Below are positions 17,904-25,430 of a stretch of 64,000 nt of DNA, in pieces. Made by a program: the position numbers and the translations under genes. The notes beneath the pieces are model-generated. The model did not search any database. It saw only the letters and a list, made by a program, of their open reading frames with translations, and had not been told where the DNA came from. The DNA is from an uncultured Bacteroidia bacterium. GTDB lineage: Bacteria > Bacteroidota > Bacteroidia > NS11-12g > UBA9320. The stretch covers positions 62,001-126,000 of the forward strand of contig CALSTB010000001.1 of the NCBI GenBank assembly GCA_943789165.1. Reading direction: 5' to 3'. The first letter of the stretch is position 1, and each line of letters begins with the position of its first letter.

Positions 17904-19085
17904 TTACAAACGCTCGTAAACACCAGCAATTCCTTGTCCACCACCTATACAAGCGGTGACAATTCCATAGCGTTGTTTTCGTCGCTTCATTTCATTTAAT
18001 AATTGTATTGTCAATTTGGCTCCAGTACACCCTAAAGGATGCCCAAGTGCAATGGCTCCTCCATTTACATTCACAACTTCTGGGTTCAATCCCAATTCTC
18101 GAATAACTGCCAAACTCTGTGAGGCAAAGGCTTCGTTTAACTCTATTTGGTCGATGTCTTTTAAGTCAAGACCAGCTCGTTTTAATGCTCTTGGCACGGC
18201 TTCCACTGGACCAATTCCCATGTATCTTGGGTCCACGCCAGCACTTGCAACACTTACTAATCGACCGATTGGTTCAAGACCCTGAGCTTTCATCATTTCT
18301 TCACTCATGACAATAACGAATGCGGCTCCATCTGATGTTTGTGATGAATTACCTGCGGTTACAGATCCACCTTGTTTGAAAGCAGGCCTTAGTTTCCCTA
18401 AAACTTCCAAACTCGTATCTCGTCGTGGTCCTTCATCTGTGTCCACCACAAAATTTCTCGTCTTCCGTTTGCGTTTTTCTGGATCGTAGTAAATCTCTTC
18501 AACGTTAAAGGGCACTATCTCGGCCTTAAACTTTCCAGCTTCAATAGCAGCCAATGCTTTTTGGTGTGAACCAAAGGCAAATACGTCTTGATCTTCTCGA
18601 CTCACATTGAACTTGGTTGCTACTTCTTCAGCGGTCAGTCCCATACCCAAAAAATAGTCAGGATGGTCTTTGGCAATGCTGTAATTAGGTACGGTTTTAA
18701 ACCCAACTGTTGGCACCAAACTCATACTTTCTGTTCCTCCAGCGATTATACAATCAGCTAATCCGGCTTGAATTTTCCCTACCGCCATACTGATTGTTTC
18801 CAACCCACTACCACAATATCTATTTACAGTGGCCCCACCTACGTTTAAAGGCAACTTCGATTTCACGCCAACCCAACGTGCCATTTGCAGGCCTTGTTCG
18901 GCTTCCGGTACCGCATTACCCACCAATAAATCCTCCACTACTGTTGGATCAAATCCTGGTGTATTGTCGATCAAATAATCGATAACTGCCGCACCAAAAT
19001 CCACAGGTGAAGTAAATCTAAAACCTCCTCTATTGGCTTTTCCTACTGCTGTTCGGTAACCGTTAATTATATATGCTTGTGTCAT
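17904..19085 (-). CDS. fadA: Acetyl-CoA acyltransferase (3-ketoacyl-CoA thiolase)
   Basis: 393 residues, the normal thiolase length. It catalyses the last step of beta-oxidation, thiolytic cleavage of 3-ketoacyl-CoA to acetyl-CoA and a shortened acyl-CoA. The nucleophilic cysteine is in NRYCGSGLE. The general-base histidine is in GGAIALGHPLGCTGAK and the second cysteine in CIGGGQGIAG. NEAFASQ and GGTESMS are further thiolase signatures. It is the last gene of the fadE-fadN-fadA run. It is separated from fadN by a ~0.5 kb stretch holding a four-helix-bundle gene, which is unusual in an otherwise tight operon. A strong hairpin follows the stop. Confidence 0.95.
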   Translation of the reverse strand: MTQAYIINGYRTAVGKANRGGFRFTSPVDFGAAVIDYLIDNTPGFDPTVVEDLLVGNAVPEAEQGLQMARWVGVKSKLPLNVGGATVNRYCGSGLETISMAVGKIQAGLADCIIAGGTESMSLVPTVGFKTVPNYSIAKDHPDYFLGMGLTAEEVATKFNVSREDQDVFAFGSHQKALAAIEAGKFKAEIVPFNVEEIYYDPEKRKRKTRNFVVDTDEGPRRDTSLEVLGKLRPAFKQGGSVTAGNSSQTSDGAAFVIVMSEEMMKAQGLEPIGRLVSVASAGVDPRYMGIGPVEAVPRALKRAGLDLKDIDQIELNEAFASQSLAVIRELGLNPEVVNVNGGAIALGHPLGCTGAKLTIQLLNEMKRRKQRYGIVTACIGGGQGIAGVYERL

Positions 19086-19114
19086 ATTGTTTTATTAAAG
19101 ACTCAGGATTTCTC

Positions 19115-19518
19115 GACTCAAGACTGTTGACTTTTAAGCCGTTCTTGAAATCTAAATATCCCATTTTTCAAACTCTTAATTTCCTTTCGTGACTTATCCA
19201 ATAAATCACTATGTACATAACCAACTCTATGGCTAAGAATGAGTTGAGTATGCAACTCTGCTAAAGACCCCTGTGCAATATTTAAAAAGTGAATAAATAC
19301 CTTTTCTGAATCTCTTGCAGCCCCTTCTGCGATATTCGAACAAATAGAACAACTTGAACGACGCATTTGACCAATAAGTCCAAACTTTTCACCATCTGGA
19401 AATCCCTTAGTCATTGTGTATATGTCAACCGTTAAACTCATTGCATTTATCCAAATATTCAACCTTTCATAATTGTGTTTCATCTTGACTAGTAATCAAA
19501 ACTACACAGTCTTGAGTC
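19115..19518 (-). mobile_element. Candidate small element: four-helix-bundle gene bounded by 13-bp inverted repeats
   Basis: GACTCAAGACTGT (19115-19127) and ACAGTCTTGAGTC (19506-19518) are perfect inverted repeats enclosing 404 bp that contain only the gene at 19118-19483. The left repeat contains that gene's stop codon. Degenerate AGTC/GACTC units continue outside both ends. I see no target-site duplication and no transposase, so mobility is inferred from its position inside the fad operon and from the repeats. Confidence 0.45.
19118..19483 (-). CDS. Four-helix-bundle protein (23S rRNA intervening-sequence family)
   Basis: 121 residues of the S23/IVP four-helix-bundle family. Hallmarks are the N-terminal YERLNIWINAMSLTVDIY, a GLIGQMRRSSCSICSNIAEG core (typical QxRRaa.SI..NIAEG) and a helical C-terminus. 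Relatives are found inside 23S rRNA genes, as free-standing genes in many Bacteroidota, and as Avd accessory proteins of diversity-generating retroelements. No reverse transcriptase or rRNA gene is in this window. The function of stand-alone copies is unknown. It interrupts the fadN-fadA spacing and is bounded by inverted repeats. Confidence 0.85.
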   Translation of the reverse strand: MKHNYERLNIWINAMSLTVDIYTMTKGFPDGEKFGLIGQMRRSSCSICSNIAEGAARDSEKVFIHFLNIAQGSLAELHTQLILSHRVGYVHSDLLDKSRKEIKSLKNGIFRFQERLKSQQS

Positions 19519-19594
19519 CATTAGTCATGTGTCTGCATTCATTTTCTCCGTAAGTACACCTGCGTTATCCTAAGTTAGTTATGCTATTTATTAT

Positions 19595-22003
19595 TTAATT
19601 CCTTAGAGGCTTCCCTGTTTTTAATATGTGCTGTATCCTCTCTAGCGTTTTCCTTTCACCAAGCAGTGACAAGAACGCTTCCCGTTCTAAATCTAACAAA
19701 TACTGCTCAGATACTTCAGTTGCTTGTGACAAATCACCACCAGCCATTACAAAGGCTAATTTTCTGGCGATTTTTTGATCGTGAGGAGAAGCAAATCCAC
19801 TAATGCCAAAGGCTTTAATTCCAGCGTACATAGTCCCTAAGGCCGTTTGACCAAGAACAAGGATATCTTCCCTTTGGACTGGCATCGAATAACCCGCATC
19901 ATACAACTCAATCACTTTTTGCTTTGCCTCTGCAATCAGTCTCGACTGATTTACAACCACGATATCCTTATCATCATGCAAAACGCCAATATCAAACGCC
20001 TCATAACCTGACGTAGCTACTTTAGCTGTTGCAATTGTGGTAAATCTTTCTTGTAAAGCTGGTAGTTGCGGATCCCCTTCATAAAATCCATCACTTGTGC
20101 GAACGACGAATTCCTTGGTTCCTCCACCGCCAGGTATCAAACCTGCTCCAAACTCCACTAAACCGATATAGGTTTCTGCCGCAGCTACTGTTGAATCCGC
20201 GTGTAAGCTCATTTCGCAACCGCCACCAAGCGTTAATCCATGTGGAGCCATAACCACAGGGATTGACGAATATCTTAAGCGCATCACGGTATTTTGGAAA
20301 TACCTAATCGCCATATTCAATTCATCGTATTCCTGCTCAATCGCCAACATCAACATCATTGCCAAATTCGCTCCAGCAGAAAAATTCGCGGCATCATTAC
20401 CAATGACCAATCCTTTCCAACCTTCTTTTTCGGCAATGTCGATTGATCTATTGATTCCTTGAAGGATTTCTGAACCAATCGCATTCATTTTGGTATGGAA
20501 TTCTAAACAAAGAACACCATCTCCTATATCATGCAAACTAGCTCCTTTGTTACCCCAAACGAGTGGATTTGAACGATAGTTATTTAGCACTATAGACGTT
20601 TCTGTTCCAGGAACAACTTGATAGTCTTGTACTGCGAAATCATAATAGTAACGAGCGCCGTTTTCCGTTTTATAAAACGATTCAATTCCAGCCGCCAGCA
20701 TCTCAGTTACCCATATATTAGGTACAATGTTTTGTTCGGCCATGGCGTCTGCAACCTTTCTAACCCCGAGAATATCCCAGGTTTCGAATGGCCCAAGTTC
20801 CCAACCAAATCCAGCACGCATCGCATCATCAATTTGATATAAATGATTGGCGATTTCTGGAATGCGTTTACTTGAATAGGCGAGTACACGAAGGTTAAGC
20901 GCCTTCATGAAATTAGCCGCTTTGTCGGTTCCCTTCGCTAATATTTTTAGCTTATGCGGAAGACTCTCTGCTTTTCTTGCTGCGCCAATAGACTCAAATC
21001 TCGGACTCGTTTTGGGCTTATATTCAAAGGTTTTTAAATCTAAAGCTTCAATGACGCTGTTTCCAGAACTGTCTTTTGTCTTCTTATAAAATCCTTGTTT
21101 CGTTTTGTCACCAAACCATTGGTTGTCTACCATTTTTTGGACAAAATCAGGTATAGCGAACAACTCCTTAGCTTCGTCGTTTGGACAATTTTGTCCAACA
21201 CCATTTGCAACCTTTACTAAGGTATCAATGCCGACTAAATCGCAAGTTCTGAATGTGGCAGACTTGGGGCGACCACTAACTGGTCCCGTAATCGCATCCA
21301 CCTCTTCGATGGTTAAATCCATTTCTTGCATCAAATGGAAGATTGCCATGATGCTAAAAACCCCTATTCTATTTGCAATAAAAGCTGGTGTATCTTTACA
21401 GAGTACCGTTTGTTTGCCTAAAAACAAATCTCCAAAATGCATTAAAAAATGCGTCACTTCTGGACTTGTTTTAGCTGTGGGAATAATCTCTAATAATCGA
21501 AGGTATCTTGGAGGGTTAAAAAAGTGTGTGCCACAAAAATGCGCTTGAAAATCCTCTGACCTTCCTTCAAGCATCATCGAAATTGGTATGCCAGAAGTAT
21601 TGGAGGTTATTAATGTGCCTGGCTTCCTATATTGTTCAACCTTCTCAAAGACTTGGTTTTTTATCTTGATGTTCTCAACGACAGCTTCAATTGTCCAATC
21701 GACTTTTGAAACCCAGTCCATGTTGTCATCGAAATTACCAGTCGTGATTCTTTTTGCCACATCTCCGTTATACACTGGAGAAGGGTTAGACTTCAACGCG
21801 GTTTTTAATGCCGTCTCAACAATTCGATTGCGGGCTCTAGGATTGTCCTGTTCTTCCTCTTTCAAATCAAAAGGCACAATGTCCAATAAGTATACCTTCA
21901 ATCCAATGTTAGCAAAGTGACACGCCAACCTACTTCCCATGACGCCGGACCCTAAGACCGCGACCGATTTGATTTTGCGTTTGCTTGCTTCTTGTACGTC
22001 CAT
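19595..22003 (-). CDS. fadN: 3-hydroxyacyl-CoA dehydrogenase/enoyl-CoA hydratase fusion
   Basis: 802 residues carrying the two middle steps of beta-oxidation. The dehydrogenase is N-terminal (NAD-binding SVAVLGSGVMGSRLACHFA; HFFNPPRYLRLLEIIPT) and the crotonase domain is C-terminal (NFSAGANLAMM; LTLGGGCEMSLHAD; GLVEFGAGLIPGGGGTKE). This order is opposite to E. coli FadB and matches Bacillus FadN. The ATG at 22003 (MDVQEASKRK) is preferred to an upstream codon at 22036, since it begins 7 bases after the fadE stop instead of overlapping it. Cytoplasmic; acts between FadE and FadA. Confidence 0.92.
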   Translation of the reverse strand: MDVQEASKRKIKSVAVLGSGVMGSRLACHFANIGLKVYLLDIVPFDLKEEEQDNPRARNRIVETALKTALKSNPSPVYNGDVAKRITTGNFDDNMDWVSKVDWTIEAVVENIKIKNQVFEKVEQYRKPGTLITSNTSGIPISMMLEGRSEDFQAHFCGTHFFNPPRYLRLLEIIPTAKTSPEVTHFLMHFGDLFLGKQTVLCKDTPAFIANRIGVFSIMAIFHLMQEMDLTIEEVDAITGPVSGRPKSATFRTCDLVGIDTLVKVANGVGQNCPNDEAKELFAIPDFVQKMVDNQWFGDKTKQGFYKKTKDSSGNSVIEALDLKTFEYKPKTSPRFESIGAARKAESLPHKLKILAKGTDKAANFMKALNLRVLAYSSKRIPEIANHLYQIDDAMRAGFGWELGPFETWDILGVRKVADAMAEQNIVPNIWVTEMLAAGIESFYKTENGARYYYDFAVQDYQVVPGTETSIVLNNYRSNPLVWGNKGASLHDIGDGVLCLEFHTKMNAIGSEILQGINRSIDIAEKEGWKGLVIGNDAANFSAGANLAMMLMLAIEQEYDELNMAIRYFQNTVMRLRYSSIPVVMAPHGLTLGGGCEMSLHADSTVAAAETYIGLVEFGAGLIPGGGGTKEFVVRTSDGFYEGDPQLPALQERFTTIATAKVATSGYEAFDIGVLHDDKDIVVVNQSRLIAEAKQKVIELYDAGYSMPVQREDILVLGQTALGTMYAGIKAFGISGFASPHDQKIARKLAFVMAGGDLSQATEVSEQYLLDLEREAFLSLLGERKTLERIQHILKTGKPLRN

Positions 22004-22010
22004 AGTATTT

Positions 22011-23777
22011 TTAAAAAGGATATTTATTGGCTTCAATCATTTTATCAGCGATCATTTGTCGGGCGGCAATTGTGTTGAATGGTTCATACTTCGTAAATCG
22101 CTTGACACCTATCAACATCATTCGCAATTCATCACCTTCGGCAAAACCGCATAAGGCGTGTTTTCCAGACATATGGATGCGCTCTAACGCATCTGACAAA
22201 TACGTTTTAGTCATTAATATTTGAAGCTGTGATGCCTCCTCGCCTTTTAACGCAATCATCTTCTCAGTTCTCAGTAATGTGCTTTCTGCCGTAAATAAAT
22301 CGATCACCATGTCAGCAAGATTCATTAACACTTCTTGCTGTTTTTCCAATTCCATAATAAACTTCTGTGCTGCAGCTCCAGCTGAAAGCAGAATAGCTTT
22401 CTTAGCATTGGTAATCGCTTTTTTCTCAGCATATAACAAATCGGTTTCATCTTCATCACCAAAATCAGGAATGGCCATCAGTTCCTCTTGAATTTTCATC
22501 GCAGGCGACATCAAATCCAATTCTCCTTTTAAGGCCTTTTTCATCAATTGGCCAACCGCCAACATTCTATTGATTTCGTTGGTTCCTTCAAAAATCCGAT
22601 TGATTCTTGCGTCTCTATACATCCTTGCGACTGGATATTCCTCTGAATACCCTGTGCCTCCGAAAATTTGAACCGCTTCGTCAATAACGTAGTCCAATGA
22701 CTCTGAACCTAACACCTTTAAGATTGCGCATTCAACGCTATATTCCTCAGCTGCCTTTAGCTTGGCTTCCACCTTACTTAGGCCTTCTTTTTTTAATTCT
22801 TCAATTTTATCCGTGATCAAATCTGCTACTCGATACGTCGCCGAATCTGTAGCAAACGTTTTGGTTGCCATTTCCGCTAGTTTGTGCTTAATAGCACCGA
22901 AGCCAGAAATCGCTTGACCAAATTGATGTCTTTCGTTGGCATAATTGGTAGCGATGTCAATTGCTTTTTTGCAACCTCCCATTACCATGGCACACAACTT
23001 GAATCGGCCAATGTTTAAAACATTAAACGCAATTTTATGTCCCTTGCCGATTTCTCCCAACAGATTGTCTTTCGGGATGCGTACGTTTTCAAAAAACACT
23101 TGTCGCGTACTTGACCCTTTGATGCCAAGTTTCACTTCTTCATCACCCAGTGTTAAACCTGGAGTGTCGCGTTCTACGATAAAACCAGTAAACTTGTCAC
23201 CATCGACTTGCGCAAAAACAATGTATAGATCGGCAAAACCAGCATTGGTGATCCACATCTTCTGACCGTTCAATACCCAATCGTCTCCTTCAAGAATTGC
23301 TTTCGTTTTGGCCGCTAAAGCGTCTGAACCAGAATTTGGCTCCGTCAGACAGTAACTTGCTTTAAGTTTCCCCGTTGCTAAGCCAGGCATGAACTTGTCT
23401 TTTTGTGCTTGTGTCCCAAAATACAAAATGGGTAGTGTTCCGATTCCAGTATGCGCTGCAACAGCAACGCCAAACGACAAAGCCTTACCAAGTTCTTCGC
23501 TCAGCACTGTTTCGGTGTTGAAATCAACGCCCATTCCTCCATACTCTTCTGGCACGCCAGCTCCTAAAATTCCTAGTTCACCAATTTCTTCCAGCAAATT
23601 CGGAATCATGGTTGGGTTTTCTAGTTGCTTGTCAATTTTAGCCACGTTTGGCCAAATCTTAGCTTCGATAAAATCGATTGCCATAGAACGGAACATCAGT
23701 TGCTCTTCGTTCAACTCTTCAGGTATAAATACCTCAGAGGCTAGTTGCTCTTTAATTAAAAATTCCCCGCCTTTCAT
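22011..23777 (-). CDS. fadE: Acyl-CoA dehydrogenase
   Basis: A 588-residue FAD-dependent dehydrogenase that opens each beta-oxidation round by forming trans-2-enoyl-CoA. Conserved segments are YCLTEPNSGSDALAAKTKA (FAD/substrate region), QKMWITNAGFADLYIVFAQ, GFGAIKHKLAEMA, and FGGTGYSEEYPVARMYRDAR followed by IFEGTNEINR with the catalytic glutamate. The C-terminal ~170-residue extension makes it longer than the ~380-residue short-chain enzymes and similar to Bacillus FadE (about 594). First gene of the fadE-fadN-fadA unit, divergent from the MarR gene and probably controlled through the sites between them. Confidence 0.93.
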   Translation of the reverse strand: MKGGEFLIKEQLASEVFIPEELNEEQLMFRSMAIDFIEAKIWPNVAKIDKQLENPTMIPNLLEEIGELGILGAGVPEEYGGMGVDFNTETVLSEELGKALSFGVAVAAHTGIGTLPILYFGTQAQKDKFMPGLATGKLKASYCLTEPNSGSDALAAKTKAILEGDDWVLNGQKMWITNAGFADLYIVFAQVDGDKFTGFIVERDTPGLTLGDEEVKLGIKGSSTRQVFFENVRIPKDNLLGEIGKGHKIAFNVLNIGRFKLCAMVMGGCKKAIDIATNYANERHQFGQAISGFGAIKHKLAEMATKTFATDSATYRVADLITDKIEELKKEGLSKVEAKLKAAEEYSVECAILKVLGSESLDYVIDEAVQIFGGTGYSEEYPVARMYRDARINRIFEGTNEINRMLAVGQLMKKALKGELDLMSPAMKIQEELMAIPDFGDEDETDLLYAEKKAITNAKKAILLSAGAAAQKFIMELEKQQEVLMNLADMVIDLFTAESTLLRTEKMIALKGEEASQLQILMTKTYLSDALERIHMSGKHALCGFAEGDELRMMLIGVKRFTKYEPFNTIAARQMIADKMIEANKYPF

Positions 23778-23823
23778 GTGTGTCTTTTTAGTTTGCGATG
23801 ATGATATTAAGTCGTAAGCTTGT

Positions 23824-23931
23824 AAAAATGTACGACATTATATTCAAAAAAACAGATTTATTATCGGTTAAAAAAGATATTTCGATTAAATTGTCGTATA
23901 CAACTATGTCTTGTGCGACATTTTACATTTT
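23824..23931. promoter_or_regulatory. Divergent fadE/marR control region with three operator-like sites
   Basis: Three related motifs lie between the divergent genes: TGTACGACA (23829-23837), TGTCGTATACA (23892-23902, inverted orientation) and TGTGCGACA (23912-23920). TACATTTT (-7-like, one mismatch) occurs facing fadE at 23832-23825, overlapping the first site, and facing marR at 23924-23931, just after the third. This is the pattern expected for MarR autorepression plus repression of the fad operon. Confidence 0.5.
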
Positions 23932-23973
23932 AACTACAATTGACGGGTATTTCCGTCCACAACAATTGAATTA

Positions 23974-24420
23974 ATGGAAGAGAATTCTAATCTATTTTTA
24001 CCCGAACAAGTATGCTTTCCTCTGTATGCGAGTTCACGTATGATTACCAGACTTTATCAGCCGCTGTTAGAGGCTTTTGAATTAACCTATCCTCAATATT
24101 TGGTCCTACTTGTGTTGTGGCAGCATAAGAAATTAACCGTTACGGAATTAGGGAGTAAATTGTTTCTAAATACCAATACGCTAACTCCTTTGATTCGAAA
24201 AATGAAGGAGAAAAAACTTCTTACAAAGCAGCGTTCGAATAAGGACGAGCGAACGGTCTTTATCGCACTTACACCAAAGGGTCAAGCTATAGAGGAAGAG
24301 GCAAAGGGAGTACCTAAAGAGTTGATAAAATCTTTAAAAATGAGCAGTGAAGACTTAGAAGATATTCGGGCAATCATGTGGAGGTTCCTCGACAATTTCA
24401 CCGAAACGAAAGAATCGTAA
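23974..24420 (+). CDS. MarR-family transcriptional regulator
   Basis: 148 residues with the winged-helix MarR fold. An N-terminal dimerisation helix is followed by the recognition region (LTVTELGSKLFLNTNTLTPL) and the wing (KKLLTKQRSNKDERTVFIAL). The tail TPKGQAIEEEAKG is typical of the OhrR/MarR group. CFPLYASSRMITRLYQPLL contains an N-terminal cysteine near the position of the redox cysteine of OhrR, so a thiol-responsive role is conceivable. Its divergent position makes the fad operon the likely target, with an acyl-CoA or fatty-acid ligand equally possible. Its stop is 4 bases from the convergent lipA stop. Confidence 0.9.
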   Translation: MEENSNLFLPEQVCFPLYASSRMITRLYQPLLEAFELTYPQYLVLLVLWQHKKLTVTELGSKLFLNTNTLTPLIRKMKEKKLLTKQRSNKDERTVFIALTPKGQAIEEEAKGVPKELIKSLKMSSEDLEDIRAIMWRFLDNFTETKES

Positions 24421-24424
24421 TACT

Positions 24425-25312
24425 CTATTTCAGATGCTTTTCGGCGTGATATGAGGAACGTACCAAAGGTCCACTTTCAACGAACTCATAGCCCATCGCA
24501 TCGGCCCAGTCTTTATATGTAGCGAATTCTTCTGGAGTCACATAACGGTCGACTTTTAAATGACGTGCTGTTGGCTGAAGATACTGTCCCATTGTTATAA
24601 TATCCACTCCTACTGCTCGCAAATCGGCTAAGGTCTCACGGATTTCTTCGTCTGTTTCACCCATTCCCAGCATCAATCCACTTTTGGTTTTCATACCTTT
24701 ATCACGTAAGTATTTCAACACTTCCATGCTTCGGTCGTACTTAGCTTGAATGCGGACTTCTTTGGTCAGTCGACGAACCGTTTCAATGTTATGAGAAACG
24801 ATTTCTGGATGTACAGCAATGACGTTGTCCAGTTGATCGGTGTTTCCTTGAAAATCTGGTATTAACGTTTCGAGCGTTGTTTCAGGATTCCATTTACGGA
24901 TTTCTAAAACAGTTTTGGCCCAATGTTCTGAACCGCCGTCTTTCAAATCATCCCGGTCTACACTTGTCACAACCGCGTGTTTAATACCCATGATGCTTAT
25001 AGATTGAGCAACCTTGAAAGGTTCTGTTGCGTCAAGTGGTTCACCTGCACCAGTGGCTACGTTACAAAACTGACACGACCTAGTACATGTGTTTCCCCCA
25101 ATCATAAAGGTAGCTGTTCCTACCCCCCAACATTCACCGATATTCGGACATTTCCCACTTTCACAAATGGTATGTAAGCCGTGCTCTTTAACAAGGCTTT
25201 TCATTTCCGAATACTTTCCTCCACCTGCTATGTCGACTTTCAGCCAATCAGGTTTTACTCTGGTCTTTTGAACTATCTTAACAGGAGCTTTATTTTCAAT
25301 CTTATTTGCCAT
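24425..25312 (-). CDS. lipA: Lipoyl synthase
   Basis: A 295-residue radical-SAM enzyme that inserts two sulfurs into protein-bound octanoyl groups to make lipoyl cofactors for 2-oxoacid dehydrogenases and the glycine cleavage system. The auxiliary-cluster motif is CESGKCPNIGEC, and the radical-SAM motif is CTRSCQFC. The C-terminal GPLVRSSYHAE contains the conserved RSSY serine that ligates the auxiliary cluster. The ATG at 25312 is chosen over a codon at 25366 because a perfect -7 element lies between them (25328-25321). Confidence 0.97.
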   Translation of the reverse strand: MANKIENKAPVKIVQKTRVKPDWLKVDIAGGGKYSEMKSLVKEHGLHTICESGKCPNIGECWGVGTATFMIGGNTCTRSCQFCNVATGAGEPLDATEPFKVAQSISIMGIKHAVVTSVDRDDLKDGGSEHWAKTVLEIRKWNPETTLETLIPDFQGNTDQLDNVIAVHPEIVSHNIETVRRLTKEVRIQAKYDRSMEVLKYLRDKGMKTKSGLMLGMGETDEEIRETLADLRAVGVDIITMGQYLQPTARHLKVDRYVTPEEFATYKDWADAMGYEFVESGPLVRSSYHAEKHLK

Positions 25313-25320
25313 AAGTCGTA

Positions 25321-25328
25321 CAAAGGTA
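25321..25328 (-). promoter_or_regulatory. -7 element of lipA
   Basis: TACCTTTG on the minus strand ends 8 bases before the lipA ATG at 25312, predicting a leader of only a few bases and fixing the start downstream of the alternative codon at 25366. Confidence 0.45.
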
Positions 25329-25421
25329 GATTTTAGTTCTAATCTCAATGCATGGAGGTATAACATTTTGCACTTAAAATCGTTTTACAATACAACGTCG
25401 TTACAGAGCCTTATTAATCTT

Positions 25422-25429
25422 TAAATTTG
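25422..25429 (+). promoter_or_regulatory. -7 element of the porZ-like gene
   Basis: TAAATTTG, a perfect TAnnTTTG, ends one base before the ATG at 25431. The expected transcription start would fall at or after that ATG, which favours the in-frame ATGs at 25440 or 25443. Confidence 0.4.
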
Positions 25430-25430
25430 T

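Noticed and set aside
19115-19518. A diversity-generating retroelement, based on the Avd-like four-helix bundle
   Set aside because: No reverse transcriptase, template repeat or variable-repeat target is visible in the window.
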